Positions 51,839 through 60,954 are shown, numbered from the stretch's first letter. The stretch: DNA of 64,000 nt from Pseudomonas tritici (GCF_014268275.3 NZ_CP077084.1:620001-684000); one strand, 5' to 3'. Translations and numbers: made by a program. The notes: generated by a model not told the origin, from the sequence alone.

Positions 51839-51878
51839 GCTCCATTGGTTACCCGAGTTTAATTTTTTTCGCAAGCGG

Positions 51879-51891
51879 ACCAATCGTTGGT
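51879..51891. promoter_or_regulatory. palindrome upstream of phaC1, possible operator
   Basis: ACCAATCGTTGGT is a perfect 5-bp dyad with a 3-base centre, lying upstream of the candidate phaC1 promoter. It could be a regulator site (for example PhaD), but no matching copy is seen before phaI. Confidence 0.35.
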
Positions 51892-51955
51892 CACGCGACA
51901 GGGCATTCAAGCAGATGAAATTAGAAAATGCCCTCTAAAGAGCAAGACGCCTGGG

Positions 51956-52333
51956 CTAGAGCATCAGCCGCACGACCGACTGATTCGGATCGCGGGTTTT
52001 GCCGGCCGCTTTAAGTTCGGCAAGGTAGTCGGCCCACAGCGCATCCTGACGCACGGCCAGCTGGTAGAGGTAGTCCCAGGTGAACAGTCCGCTGTCATGC
52101 CCGTCGTCAAAGGTCAATTTCAGTGCGTACTGACCGGCGGGTTCTATTTTGACTAACCGAACGTTGAGCTTGCCGAATTGCAGGATGGGTTTGCCGTGGC
52201 CCTGGACCTCGGCGGAAGGCGAGTGGGTGCGCAGCAGTTCGGCGGGGAGTTGGTAAACCTCGTCGGGGCCGTAGGTGAGGCCGAGGGTATTGGAGGTTTT
52301 GTGCAGGTTTACAGCTGTAGGAAATTTGGACAT
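51956..52333 (-). CDS. DUF971 family protein
   Basis: 125-residue cytosolic protein of the DUF971 (gamma-butyrobetaine-hydroxylase N-terminal-like) family, recognised by VYQLPAELLRTHSPSAE, the HDSGLFTWDYLY segment and GHGKP. The family is implicated in iron-sulfur metabolism in some contexts, but no function is shown here. It has its own ATG; a REPIN lies between it and the hslU gene, which is upstream in transcription. Confidence 0.88.
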   Translation of the reverse strand: MSKFPTAVNLHKTSNTLGLTYGPDEVYQLPAELLRTHSPSAEVQGHGKPILQFGKLNVRLVKIEPAGQYALKLTFDDGHDSGLFTWDYLYQLAVRQDALWADYLAELKAAGKTRDPNQSVVRLML

Positions 52334-52363
52334 GGAAGATGATCCTGAAGGAACCGGCTCAAA

Positions 52364-52455
52364 AATGTGGGAGCGGGCTTGCTCGCGAATGCGCAGTGTC
52401 AGTCAGTACATATGTGACTGATTCACCGCATTCGCGAGCAAGCCCGCTCCCACAT
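52364..52455. repeat. REPIN, class GTGGGAGCGGGCTTGCTCGCGAA
   Basis: AATGTGGGAGCGGGCTTGCT and the inverse arm ending in CCCGCTCCCACATT, about 45 bases between, arms identical through TTCGCGAGC. Between hslU and the DUF971 gene. Confidence 0.93.
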
Positions 52456-52481
52456 TAAAGCAAAGCGGTTCTGCGTGAGGC

Positions 52482-53819
52482 TTACAGGATATAACGAGAC
52501 AGATCTTCGTTCTGCGCCAATTCGCCCAGATGGCTGTTGACGTAATCCGCATCAATCTTGATCACTTCGCCATTTTGCGCACCGGCCAAGTCGCCTGCGC
52601 TGAAGGACACTTCCTCCAGCAAACGCTCAAGCAGGGTATGCAGGCGACGCGCACCGATGTTCTCGGTCTTCTCGTTGACCTGCCAGGCGATCTCCGCCAG
52701 GCGCTTGATGCCATCGGTTTGGAACTCGATGCCCAAGCCTTCGGTTTTCAGCAGCTCACGGTATTGCTCGGTGAGAGAGGCATGCGGTTCGCTGAGGATG
52801 CGCTCGAAGTCGCCCGGGGTCAGCGCCTTGAGCTCGACGCGAATCGGCAGGCGGCCTTGCAGCTCCGGCACCAGATCGCTTGGTTTGCTCAGGTGGAAGG
52901 CGCCGGAGGCGATAAACAGGATATGGTCGGTCTTGACCATGCCCAGCTTGGTGTTCACGGTGCAGCCTTCGATCAGCGGCAACAGGTCGCGCTGCACGCC
53001 TTCACGGGACACATCCACGCCGCCCGAGTTACCGCGCTTGGCGACCTTGTCGATCTCGTCGATAAACACGATGCCGTGCTGCTCGACTGCCTCCAGGGCC
53101 TTGGCCTTGAGTTCTTCCTCATTCACCAGGCGCCCGGCTTCTTCGTCGCGCACCAGTTTCAGCGCTTCCTTCACCTTGAGCTTGCGGCTTTTCTTCTTGC
53201 CCTTGCCCATGTTGGCGAACAGGTTCTGCAACTGGCTGGTCATTTCTTCCATGCCAGGCGGGGCGGAGATGTCGACACCGGAGACTTCGGCGACTTCGAT
53301 CTCGATTTCCTTGTCGTCCAACTGGCCTTCACGCAGGCGCTTGCGGAACAGCTGGCGGGTGTTGGAATCCGAGGCCGGTGCGGCGTCTTCGTTGAAACCC
53401 ATGCGTGCCGGTGGCAGCAGGGCATCAAGGATGCGTTCTTCTGCGGCGTCTTCGGCGCGGTGGCTGACCTTGGTCATTTCCTGTTCGCGCAGCAGCTTCA
53501 GCGCGGCATCGGCCAAGTCACGAATGATCGACTCGACGTCGCGGCCCACGTAGCCCACTTCGGTGAACTTGGTGGCTTCGACCTTGATGAACGGTGCATT
53601 GGCCAGTTTGGCCAAGCGACGGGCGATTTCGGTTTTACCGACGCCGGTAGGGCCGATCATCAGGATGTTTTTCGGCGTTACTTCAACACGCAGCTCTTCG
53701 GGCAGTTGCATACGGCGCCAGCGGTTACGCAGCGCGATGGCAACGGCGCGCTTGGCATCGTCCTGGCCGATGATATGGCGGTTGAGTTCATGGACGATTT
53801 CGCGGGGAGTCATGGACAT
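52482..53819 (-). CDS. hslU: ATP-dependent protease ATPase subunit HslU
   Basis: 445-residue AAA+ unfoldase. Walker [12 protein letters not shown] near residue 58, the Walker B segment [15 protein letters not shown] near 252, and the C-terminal sensor region [20 protein letters not shown]. The tail ends LSRYIL, the type needed to activate HslV. The start [12 protein letters not shown] is chosen; the gap to hslV is 37 bases. Confidence 0.96.
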   Translation of the reverse strand: MSMTPREIVHELNRHIIGQDDAKRAVAIALRNRWRRMQLPEELRVEVTPKNILMIGPTGVGKTEIARRLAKLANAPFIKVEATKFTEVGYVGRDVESIIRDLADAALKLLREQEMTKVSHRAEDAAEERILDALLPPARMGFNEDAAPASDSNTRQLFRKRLREGQLDDKEIEIEVAEVSGVDISAPPGMEEMTSQLQNLFANMGKGKKKSRKLKVKEALKLVRDEEAGRLVNEEELKAKALEAVEQHGIVFIDEIDKVAKRGNSGGVDVSREGVQRDLLPLIEGCTVNTKLGMVKTDHILFIASGAFHLSKPSDLVPELQGRLPIRVELKALTPGDFERILSEPHASLTEQYRELLKTEGLGIEFQTDGIKRLAEIAWQVNEKTENIGARRLHTLLERLLEEVSFSAGDLAGAQNGEVIKIDADYVNSHLGELAQNEDLSRYIL

Positions 53820-53841
53820 AGTGTTTGGCGGCCTCAAGCGA

Positions 53842-53862
53842 GAATAAGCCTAAGGCTTATTC
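53842..53862 (-). promoter_or_regulatory. hairpin spanning the hslV stop codon
   Basis: GAATAAGCC and GGCTTATTC form a perfect 9-bp stem with a 3-base loop. The hslV stop codon is inside the first arm on the coding strand. No T-run follows, so it is not a typical terminator; it may adjust the ratio or coupling of hslV and hslU. Confidence 0.5.
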
Positions 53863-54387
53863 GGCGAGGTCCTGCTCCTCAATGGTCTGATTGTGGTTGG
53901 TGAACACGCAGATATCGCCGGCAATGCCCAAGGCCGTCTCGACGATTTCGCGGGCCGACAGGTCGGTTTTCTTCAACAGTGCGCTGGCTGCCGCTTGGGC
54001 GTAGCCACCGCCGGAACCCATGGCGATCAGGCCATGTTCAGGCTCAACCACATCGCCGTTACCGGTGATGATCAGGGAGGCATCTTTGTTGGCGACGGCC
54101 AACATGGCTTCCAGGCGGCTGAGCGTGCGGTCGGTGCGCCATTCTTTGGCGAGCTCGACGGCGGCGCGTACGAGGTGGCCCTGGTGTTTTTCCAGCTGGC
54201 CTTCGAAGCGCTCGAAGAGGGTGAAGGCGTCGGCGGTAGCGCCGGCAAAGCCCGCGAGAACCTGGCCGTGGTACAGGCGACGCACTTTCTTGGCGTTGCC
54301 TTTCATCACGGTATTGCCAAGGGAAACCTGGCCGTCGCCGCCCATGACGACTTTGCCGTGGCGACGTACTGAAACGATGGTGGTCAA
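53857..54387 (-). CDS. hslV: ATP-dependent protease proteolytic subunit HslV
   Basis: 176-residue peptidase of the proteasome-like family. A TTG start at 54385-54387 gives [12 protein letters not shown], in which the Thr right after Met is the catalytic N-terminal residue; an upstream frame begins five codons earlier but would place five extra residues before it. [11 protein letters not shown] and [16 protein letters not shown] motifs are present. Paired with hslU. Confidence 0.95.
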   Translation of the reverse strand: MTTIVSVRRHGKVVMGGDGQVSLGNTVMKGNAKKVRRLYHGQVLAGFAGATADAFTLFERFEGQLEKHQGHLVRAAVELAKEWRTDRTLSRLEAMLAVANKDASLIITGNGDVVEPEHGLIAMGSGGGYAQAAASALLKKTDLSAREIVETALGIAGDICVFTNHNQTIEEQDLAE

Positions 54388-54529
54388 GGGGAGAGTCTCC
54401 ACGCAGCGGGGCGAAAATGCCCTGATGGAAACTGATATGGGGGTGGCGAGGGGGATTTCAACTGTAGGACGGGAGGGCGGACGAGTGGTGTTTATGTGTC
54501 GGACTCGGTCCTGCGACCGCTGAAAATCA

Positions 54530-54623
54530 AATGTGGGAGCTGGCTTGCCTGCGATGGCGGTGTGTCAGTCACTGAAAATATTGACTGTTACACCGCCATC
54601 GCAGGCAAGCCAGCTCCCACATT
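54530..54623. repeat. REPIN, class GTGGGAGCTGGCTTGCC
   Basis: ATGTGGGAGCTGGCTTGCCT and AGGCAAGCCAGCTCCCACAT, arms identical through ATCGCAGG/GGCGGTG, separated by about 47 bases. Between ftsN and hslV. The rest of the 256-base gap shows no gene. Confidence 0.93.
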
Positions 54624-54643
54624 TTTACTGTGTTGGCTGCGAG

Positions 54644-55345
54644 CTAGCGGCTTTGGCGTTGTTGTAACAACAGGTTGCTAAAGCCCGCGCCGGCCAATTG
54701 TTTCTGCGCGACGGTCAGCTGTTCACGGTTGCTGAATGGCCCCACCAGCACGCGGTACCAGGTCGCATCCTTCACCGTACCCGACTCTACCGTCACCGCC
54801 TGGCCCAGCAGAATGATCTGCGCACGCACGCGATCCGCATCCGCCTGTTTCGGGAACGAGCCCGCTTGCAGGAAGAACTTGGTCACCGGCGCTGCCTTGG
54901 TCTCGGCGACCGGTGGTGCTGGCGGCGGGGTGATCCCGGCCAATGCGGCCTGGGCGCGCGCGGTGTCGATTTTCGCCGCTTCTGCCGGGGTGACCGGCGT
55001 GGTCGGCACTTGCGGCGTCGGCAGGGTTTTCTCCGGTACGGCGTCAGGCGGCACGATCACTTCCGATTCCGGCAGCAGTGTGTAGAAGTCGTACTTTGGC
55101 TTCACCGGTGCTGTCGGGCTTGGTGCGGTCTTATTGGCTTCGGCCATTTTGGTGGCTTTCTGCTGCTCCTGTTTGACCCGTTTGACGTCGTCGCCCTGGC
55201 CTGGGTCCAGTTTCATCAGGAACACGATAAACGCGCCAACGGTGAGGCCGATGGCCATCCACAGCCAGCCTGGAATAGGCTTCTTTGCCGGGGCCTGGTA
55301 ACGGCTGGCGCCGCGCTTGGGTGCAGGTTTTTTCTTGGCAGCCAA
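54644..55345 (-). CDS. ftsN: SPOR-domain cell-division protein, FtsN-like
   Basis: 233 residues: short basic cytoplasmic tail (MAAKKKPAPKRGASRY), one transmembrane helix (GWLWMAIGLTVGAFIVFLM, about residues 25-43), a Pro/Ala-rich linker, and a C-terminal SPOR domain (about residues 150-230) that binds denuded septal peptidoglycan. A TTG start is needed: GGAG lies 10 bases before it, overlapping the argS end. argS-ftsN is a common gene order. Confidence 0.9.
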   Translation of the reverse strand: MAAKKKPAPKRGASRYQAPAKKPIPGWLWMAIGLTVGAFIVFLMKLDPGQGDDVKRVKQEQQKATKMAEANKTAPSPTAPVKPKYDFYTLLPESEVIVPPDAVPEKTLPTPQVPTTPVTPAEAAKIDTARAQAALAGITPPPAPPVAETKAAPVTKFFLQAGSFPKQADADRVRAQIILLGQAVTVESGTVKDATWYRVLVGPFSNREQLTVAQKQLAGAGFSNLLLQQRQSR

Positions 55346-55346
55346 C

Positions 55347-57083
55347 TTACATACGCTCCAGAGTTTCCAGGCCTAACAGTTCCAGGCCTTGCTTGAGGGT
55401 CCGTCCAGCCAGTGCGGCGAGGCGCAGGCGGCTTTGCTTCTGGGCTTCGTCGTCGGCGGTCAGGATCGGGCAGTTCTCGTAGAAGCTGGAGAACAGGCCC
55501 GCGACTTCGTACAGGTAGGTGCACAGAATGTGCGGGGTGCCTTTCTCGCCGACGCTGTTCAGCACTTCGCCGAATTGCGCGAGCTTGGCGGCCAGTTCTT
55601 GCTCGTGCGGAGCGTCCAGCACGATCTGGCCGTCAACTTCGCTGAAGTCCTTGCCCAACTTGCGGAACACACCGGCCACACGGGTGTAGGCGTACAGCAG
55701 GTAAGGCGCGGTGTTGCCTTCGAAATTGAGCATCAGGTCGAAGTTGAAGCTGTAGTCGCTGGTACGGTGCTTGGACAGGTCGGCGTATTTGACCGCGCCA
55801 ATGCCCACCACGCGGGCGATGTTGCGCAGGTCGGCTTCGGCGAGCTCCGGGTTCTTTTCCTTCACCAGGGTGTAGGCGCGCTCCTGGGCTTCGGTCAGCA
55901 GGTCGATCAGCTTTACCGTGCCGCCATCGCGGGTCTTGAACGGGCGGCCATCGGCGCCGTTCATGGTGCCAAAGCCCATGTGTTCCATGTGCATCGGGTG
56001 GGTGACGAAACCGGCTTTGCGCGCTACGGCGAACACTTGCTGGAAGTGCAGGGCCTGGCGCTGGTCGACGAAGTACAGCGCGCGGTCAGCCTTGAGCGTG
56101 CCGCTGCGGTAGCGTACAGCCGCCAGGTCAGTAGTGGCGTAGAGGTAGCCGCCATCGGCCTTGACGATGATCACCGGCAGCGGCTCGCCGTCGGCGTTCT
56201 TGAATTCGTCGAGGAACACGCACTGGGCGCCGTTGCTCTCGACCAGCATGCCAGCAGCCTTCAAGTCGTTGACCACATTGATCAAGTCGTCGTTGTAGGC
56301 GCTTTCGCCCATCACATCGGCCATGGTCAACTTGACGTTGAGCAGTTCGTAGATCTTCTGGCAGTGGGACAGTGAGATGTCCTTGAACTTGGTCCACAAC
56401 GCCAGGCATTCGGCATCGCCGGCCTGCAGCTTTACTACCAAGCCCCGGGCGCGGTCGGCGAACTCTTCTGATTCATCAAAGCGCTTCTTGGCCGCGCGAT
56501 AGAAATTTTCCAGGTCTGACAATTCGTCGCTGGTGATCGGGTTTTCCTGCAGGTAGGCCATCAGCATGCCGAACTGGGTGCCCCAGTCGCCGACGTGGTT
56601 CTGACGGATGACTTCGTCACCGAGGAACTCCAGGACCCGTGCTACGCCGTCGCCGATGATGGTCGAGCGCAAGTGGCCGACGTGCATCTCTTTGGCCAGG
56701 TTGGGGGCCGACAGGTCGACCACGGTGCGCTGGGCCGGGCCGGCTTTGCGCGCGCCCACATGGGCATCGACCAAGGCCGCGTCGAGGCGATTGGCCAAGG
56801 CCTGGGTGTTCTGGAAGAAGTTGATGAAGCCAGGGCCGGCGATTTCGGCCTTGGTGACGCTTTCATCGGCAGGCAGCGCGGCAATGATTTTTTCAGCCAG
56901 GTCGCGTGGTTTCATGCCGGCAGGCTTGGACAGCATCATCGCAATGTTGCTGGCGAAGTCGCCGTGGGTCTTGTCGCGGGTGTTTTCCACCTGGATCGCC
57001 GGCGTCAGGCCTTCAGGCAACACACCTTCGTTGACGAGTTGGGTGAGGGCTTGTTGGATCAGCTGGCGAATGGTGTCTTTCAT
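55347..57083 (-). CDS. argS: arginyl-tRNA synthetase
   Basis: 578-residue class I synthetase with the HIGH-equivalent HVGHLR ([13 protein letters not shown] near residue 131) and the N-terminal Add1 tRNA-binding domain. The C-terminal DALR anticodon-binding domain includes [20 protein letters not shown]. Start [11 protein letters not shown] is used; the frame stays open for 30 codons upstream without support. Confidence 0.97.
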   Translation of the reverse strand: MKDTIRQLIQQALTQLVNEGVLPEGLTPAIQVENTRDKTHGDFASNIAMMLSKPAGMKPRDLAEKIIAALPADESVTKAEIAGPGFINFFQNTQALANRLDAALVDAHVGARKAGPAQRTVVDLSAPNLAKEMHVGHLRSTIIGDGVARVLEFLGDEVIRQNHVGDWGTQFGMLMAYLQENPITSDELSDLENFYRAAKKRFDESEEFADRARGLVVKLQAGDAECLALWTKFKDISLSHCQKIYELLNVKLTMADVMGESAYNDDLINVVNDLKAAGMLVESNGAQCVFLDEFKNADGEPLPVIIVKADGGYLYATTDLAAVRYRSGTLKADRALYFVDQRQALHFQQVFAVARKAGFVTHPMHMEHMGFGTMNGADGRPFKTRDGGTVKLIDLLTEAQERAYTLVKEKNPELAEADLRNIARVVGIGAVKYADLSKHRTSDYSFNFDLMLNFEGNTAPYLLYAYTRVAGVFRKLGKDFSEVDGQIVLDAPHEQELAAKLAQFGEVLNSVGEKGTPHILCTYLYEVAGLFSSFYENCPILTADDEAQKQSRLRLAALAGRTLKQGLELLGLETLERM

Positions 57084-57200
57084 GGTGTTCTCTTTCGACC
57101 GCAAGCGGCGGCGCGCGATGCGCAGGTGGAAAAACTGGGCATTATCCGTGGCGAGGGCGGGCTTGCCAACCATTCAGACGGGTTGGCGGACCTGCGGGCC

Positions 57201-57277
57201 TCATCGCGGGCAAGCCCGCTCCCACATTTAAGGCTGTTCACATTTCAAATTATGGGAGCTGGCTTGCCTGCGATGGC
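57201..57277. repeat. two REP repeats facing each other across a spacer
   Basis: A leftward REP (CATCGCGGGCAAGCCCGCTC..CACATT) and a rightward REP (TATGGGAGCTGGCTTGCCTG) joined by TAAGGCTGTTCACATTTCAA, of different subclasses. It lies between priA and argS. A degenerate third REP half (GAGGGCGGGCTTGCC) lies at 57152-57168. Confidence 0.85.
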
Positions 57278-57287
57278 AATTTAACGG

Positions 57288-59507
57288 TCAGTACAAATCC
57301 ACCGGGTCCACATCCAACGACCATCGCACTTGTCGGCCGCTGGGCATTTGCTCCAAGGCAAGCAACCAGCTACTTAATAGCCGATGCAGGGGCGCACGGG
57401 AGGTTGCTTGCAAGAGTAGCTGAGCACGATAACGCCCGGCGCGGCGTTCCATGGGCGCAGGCACTGGGCCGAGCAGTTCGATGCCGCTCAGACCCAGCTC
57501 GCCGAGCAAACGTTCGGCGGCGCTGCACGCTTCATCCAGAAAGCTCTCGGCCTGCCCTGGTTTGTGGGCTTCGGCGCGTAACAACGCTAAATGGGAAAAA
57601 GGCGGCAGGCCGGCGGCGCGGCGTTCGCTCAGCGCCTGTTCGGCGAATGCAAAGTAACCTTGTTCAGTCAGTTGGATCAGCAGCGGATGTTCGGCCAGGT
57701 GCGTCTGGATAATCACTCGGCCTGGCTCTTCGGCGCGCCCCGCGCGGCCAGCGACCTGCACGATCAATTGCGCCATGCGTTCGCTGGCGCGGAAATCCCC
57801 GGAGAACAGCCCGCCGTCGGCGTCCAGGATCGACACCAGGGTCACCCGTGGAAAATGGTGCCCTTTGGCAAGCATCTGCGTGCCGATCAAGATGCACGGT
57901 TGGCCCTTCTGGATGGTCGCGAACAGTTGGCTCATTGCGTCTTTGCGCGAGGTGCTGTCACGGTCGACGCGCAGCACCGGGTAATCGGGGAACAGAATGC
58001 CCAGGCGCTCTTCCGCACGTTCGGTGCCCGCGCCTACCGGTCGCAGGTCGACTTTGCCGCATTGCGGGCAGTGGCGTGGCACCCGCTCCACATGGCCGCA
58101 GTGATGGCAGCGTAATTCGCCGTGGCGCTGGTGCACGGTCATGCGCGCATCGCAGCGCTCGCACTCGGACATCCAGCCGCAGTCGTGGCACAGCAGGGTC
58201 GGCGCAAAGCCCCGGCGATTGAGAAACACCAATACCTGCTGGCCGGCGGCGAGGGTCTGGCCGATGGCTTGTTGCATGGGCCCGGAAATACCGCTGTCCA
58301 ATGGGCGACTTTTAACGTCGAGGCGCAGGAAACGTGGCTGCTTGGCGCCGCCCGCGCGCTCGTTCAGGCGTAGCAGGCCGTAACGGCCGGTGTAGGCGTT
58401 GTGCAGGCTTTCCAGGGACGGCGTGGCCGAGCCCAGCACAATCGGGATGTCTTCCTGGCGTGCGCGCACCAGCGCCAGGTCGCGGGCATGGTAGCGCAGG
58501 CCTTCCTGCTGTTTATAGGAGCCGTCGTGCTCCTCGTCGATGATGATCAGCCCGGGGTTTTTCATCGGGGTGAACAGCGCCGAACGGGTACCGATAATAA
58601 TGTCGGCTTCGCCATCTCGCGCGGCCAGCCACGACTCCAGTCGCTCACGGTCGTTAACCGCCGAGTGCACCAGGGCGATACGTGCGTTGAAACGCTGTTC
58701 GAAGCGCGCCAGGGTTTGCGGGCCCAGGTTGATCTCGGGAATCAACACCAGTGCCTGTTTACCGGCTTGCAGGGTTTCGCGGATCAACTGCAAATAGACT
58801 TCGGTCTTGCCGCTGCCGGTGACCCCGGCCAACAGGAAGGCGTGGAAACTGTCGAAGCCTGCACGAATGGCTTCATACGCAGCGCGTTGCTCTGGGTTCA
58901 GCGGCAATTCCGGCTGGGCCAGCCAGTGTTCGTGGCGGGCGTTGGGGGTGTGCTTGCGGATCTCCACCTGCACCAAGCCTTTAGCCAGCAGCAGGTCGAG
59001 GCTGTCCTTGCTCAGCATCAGCTTGCTTAACAGTTGATGAGCCACGCCGTGGGGATGCTGTGCCAGTGTCGCCAAGGCTTCACGCTGGCGCGGGGCGCGG
59101 GCGATACGCGGGTCGTCGAGGCGCGCGCCGGGCACCGTCGACCAGAAGCGTTCCTGGCGTGCTTCGGCCAGTTCGCCTTGGCGCAACAGTACCGGCAATG
59201 CCCAGCTTAAAGTGTCGCCCAGGCTGTGCTGGTAATACTGGGCCGTCCACAGGCACAGCTTGAACAGCGCAGGTGGCAGCGGTGGGGTGGCGTCCAGCAT
59301 AGCCAGCGCGGGCTTGAGCTTTTCCGCAGGCACTTCGCTATGGTCGGCGACTTCCACCAGGATGCCGATCATTTCCCGCCGGCCAAAGGGTACACGTACG
59401 CGCATGCCCGGCTGCAACTGCGCTCGCAGCACGCCAGACGGAGCCCGGTAATCGAACAGGCGGCGCAGGGGCGAGGGCAGGGCTAGGCGCAAAATGGCGT
59501 CGGGCAC
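57288..59507 (-). CDS. priA: primosomal replication protein N' (PriA helicase)
   Basis: 739-residue SF2 helicase restarting stalled replication forks. Walker A GVTGSGKTEVY is near residue 232, DEEHD (Walker B) near 325, then four paired cysteine motifs (CHDCGWMSECERC, CHHCG, CPQCG) that bind two zinc ions. GTG start. It is followed by argS after a REP junction. Confidence 0.96.
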   Translation of the reverse strand: MPDAILRLALPSPLRRLFDYRAPSGVLRAQLQPGMRVRVPFGRREMIGILVEVADHSEVPAEKLKPALAMLDATPPLPPALFKLCLWTAQYYQHSLGDTLSWALPVLLRQGELAEARQERFWSTVPGARLDDPRIARAPRQREALATLAQHPHGVAHQLLSKLMLSKDSLDLLLAKGLVQVEIRKHTPNARHEHWLAQPELPLNPEQRAAYEAIRAGFDSFHAFLLAGVTGSGKTEVYLQLIRETLQAGKQALVLIPEINLGPQTLARFEQRFNARIALVHSAVNDRERLESWLAARDGEADIIIGTRSALFTPMKNPGLIIIDEEHDGSYKQQEGLRYHARDLALVRARQEDIPIVLGSATPSLESLHNAYTGRYGLLRLNERAGGAKQPRFLRLDVKSRPLDSGISGPMQQAIGQTLAAGQQVLVFLNRRGFAPTLLCHDCGWMSECERCDARMTVHQRHGELRCHHCGHVERVPRHCPQCGKVDLRPVGAGTERAEERLGILFPDYPVLRVDRDSTSRKDAMSQLFATIQKGQPCILIGTQMLAKGHHFPRVTLVSILDADGGLFSGDFRASERMAQLIVQVAGRAGRAEEPGRVIIQTHLAEHPLLIQLTEQGYFAFAEQALSERRAAGLPPFSHLALLRAEAHKPGQAESFLDEACSAAERLLGELGLSGIELLGPVPAPMERRAGRYRAQLLLQATSRAPLHRLLSSWLLALEQMPSGRQVRWSLDVDPVDLY

Positions 59508-59624
59508 GCGGGTGTCTCATATAAAGGCAGGCGGTGGCGCAGGGGCGGGAGCCTAGCAGACAGGCGCAGGCTTGGGTATGCCGCACTTTCTGATGAAAGG
59601 CGGGGATTCAGCCAGATGCGCCGC

Positions 59625-59652
59625 TTGCGCGATTAAAAAGGTCTGGTAGAAT
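59625..59652 (+). promoter_or_regulatory. sigma-70 promoter of rpmE
   Basis: TTGCGC and TAGAAT boxes are separated by 16 bases, about 70 bases before the rpmE start. The rest of the leader contains an imperfect hairpin (next entry). Confidence 0.6.
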
Positions 59653-59666
59653 CCGCGGCCTAATTA

Positions 59667-59703
59667 CGTGCGGTATTCGACAATAGTGTCGAGTGGCGGC
59701 ACG
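59667..59703 (+). promoter_or_regulatory. hairpin in the rpmE leader, possible L31 autoregulatory element
   Basis: CGTGC (59667-59671) pairs with GCACG (59699-59703), enclosing an inner stem TCGACA-ATAG-TGTCGA (59677-59692). It lies 8 bases upstream of the GAGGAAG site of rpmE. L31 leader RNAs are reported in several bacterial groups; whether this belongs to one of them was not testable here. Confidence 0.5.
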
Positions 59704-59721
59704 CTAGCCCGAGGAAGTGCC

Positions 59722-59952
59722 ATGAAAGCCGATATCCATCCAGCGTACGAAACCATCGAAGTAACCTGCAGCTGCGGCAACAAGTTCGAAACGCGTTCGA
59801 ACCTGTGCAAGCCACTGGGTACTGACGTATGCAACGAGTGCCACCCGTTCTACACCGGTAAGCAGAAAACTCTGGACACCGGCGGCCGTGTACAGCGCTT
59901 CGCTGATCGCTTTGGTGCTTTCGGCAAGAAGCCTGCTACTCCAGCAGAGTAA
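59722..59952 (+). CDS. rpmE: 50S ribosomal protein L31
   Basis: 76-residue zinc-type L31. Cys16, Cys18, Cys37 and Cys40 (CSC and CNEC) are the expected metal ligands, so this is the primary, zinc-binding (not the zinc-free YkgM) form. ATG after GAGGAAG. It ends 15 bases before the next gene's ATG. Confidence 0.97.
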   Translation: MKADIHPAYETIEVTCSCGNKFETRSNLCKPLGTDVCNECHPFYTGKQKTLDTGGRVQRFADRFGAFGKKPATPAE

Positions 59953-59966
59953 GGCTCAAAGGCCTT

Positions 59967-60773
59967 ATGGGCTTTTGCCAGCTGTTGAAAAAGGCGTCCC
60001 TTGTGGGCGCCTTTTTTGTGCCTGGGTTTTGGCAATCAGCCGCCCAGGCGAACGTGTTCTGCCCCGCGCCGCCAGGCCTTGCCCAGGTGGAGGTGCAGCG
60101 CGTGGTGGATGGCGACACGGTGCGCCTCAAGGATGGTCGCAGCGTACGGATGATTGGCCTCAATGCGCCGGAGACCGGCAAGCGAGGCCGTTCCGACGAG
60201 CCCTTCGCCGTCGCTGCCCGTCAGCGCTTGCAGGCATTGGTTGACGCCAGCGACAGTCGCCTCGGCCTGGTGCCTGGGCGCGAGGGCAAAGACCACTACG
60301 GCCGTACGCTGGCTCATTTCTACGGTGCCGATGGCGAGAATCTGGAAGCGCAGTTGCTGGCCGAGGGCCTGGCGTTTCAAGTGGGTGTCGCGCCCAATGT
60401 CGATCTTGTCACTTGCCAGCAGGCGGCCGAAAACACTGCCCGCAAGGCGCGACTGGGTCTTTGGCGCCAGTCGCCAGTGCAACAGGTGGCGCAGCTCAAG
60501 CAATCCGGCTTCGTGCTTGTCAGCGGTAACGTGCGCAAGATCGAACGCAATCGTGGTGGAATCTGGATCGAATTGCAGGGTTCACTGGTATTACGCATTG
60601 CACCCGACCTCATCCGACAATTCGACACCGCATGGCTAAGTGGTCTGCAAGGCAAGACAATCGAGGCGCGCGGCTGGGTGCAGGACCGCGCCAAGCGGGG
60701 CGCCCTGAAAAACGGCCAGGCACGTTGGCTGCTGCCAGTGACCGATCCCGGTATGCTCAAATCGATTTATTAA
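59967..60773 (+). CDS. thermonuclease-family (SNase-like) exported protein
   Basis: 268-residue protein with a signal peptide (KKASLVGAFFVPGFW...SAAQA, about residues 8-28) and an SNase-like domain: VEVQRVVDGDTVRL near residue 40, IGLNAPET near 62 and DHYGRTLAHFY near 105, keeping the Asp and Arg positions of staphylococcal nuclease. The C-terminal part (after residue 170) is an added, OB-like region. Its first codons coincide with the rpmE terminator hairpin. An internal start (TTG 59985) would give a cleaner signal peptide. Confidence 0.88.
   Translation: MGFCQLLKKASLVGAFFVPGFWQSAAQANVFCPAPPGLAQVEVQRVVDGDTVRLKDGRSVRMIGLNAPETGKRGRSDEPFAVAARQRLQALVDASDSRLGLVPGREGKDHYGRTLAHFYGADGENLEAQLLAEGLAFQVGVAPNVDLVTCQQAAENTARKARLGLWRQSPVQQVAQLKQSGFVLVSGNVRKIERNRGGIWIELQGSLVLRIAPDLIRQFDTAWLSGLQGKTIEARGWVQDRAKRGALKNGQARWLLPVTDPGMLKSIY
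59986..60020 (+). terminator. rpmE terminator inside the next reading frame
   Basis: AAAAAGGCGTCCC and GGGCGCCTTTTTT pair in a strong GC-rich stem with a TTGT loop and a T-run, about 35 bases after the rpmE stop. It lies within codons 7-18 of the nuclease-like gene. Confidence 0.75.
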
Positions 60774-60840
60774 TAAAAAATTGTAGACATTTTTTTAAGC
60801 GATTGTGAACACTTGAGCCCTTGTATCCCGTGGCCTTAGA

Positions 60841-60859
60841 CCAAAGTACGGCACTTTGG
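60841..60859. promoter_or_regulatory. inverted repeat upstream of the malic enzyme gene
   Basis: CCAAAGT-ACGGC-ACTTTGG is a perfect 7-bp inverted repeat about 95 bases before the gene. It could be an operator or hairpin; its regulator is unknown. The rest of the 181-base gap shows no gene. Confidence 0.45.
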
Positions 60860-60954
60860 GGCCTTGACACCTGTGACTGCCCAGTCTTGTAGGGACTTTG
60901 CGACACGCGTATCCTCGGCGGTCCGTCGACCAACAGTAAAAGCGGAATGCCGAT

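Noticed and set aside
51902..51936. GGGCATT...AATGCCC as a terminator between phaC1 and the DUF971 gene
   Set aside because: The stem is only seven bases with a loop of about 20 and has no T-run.
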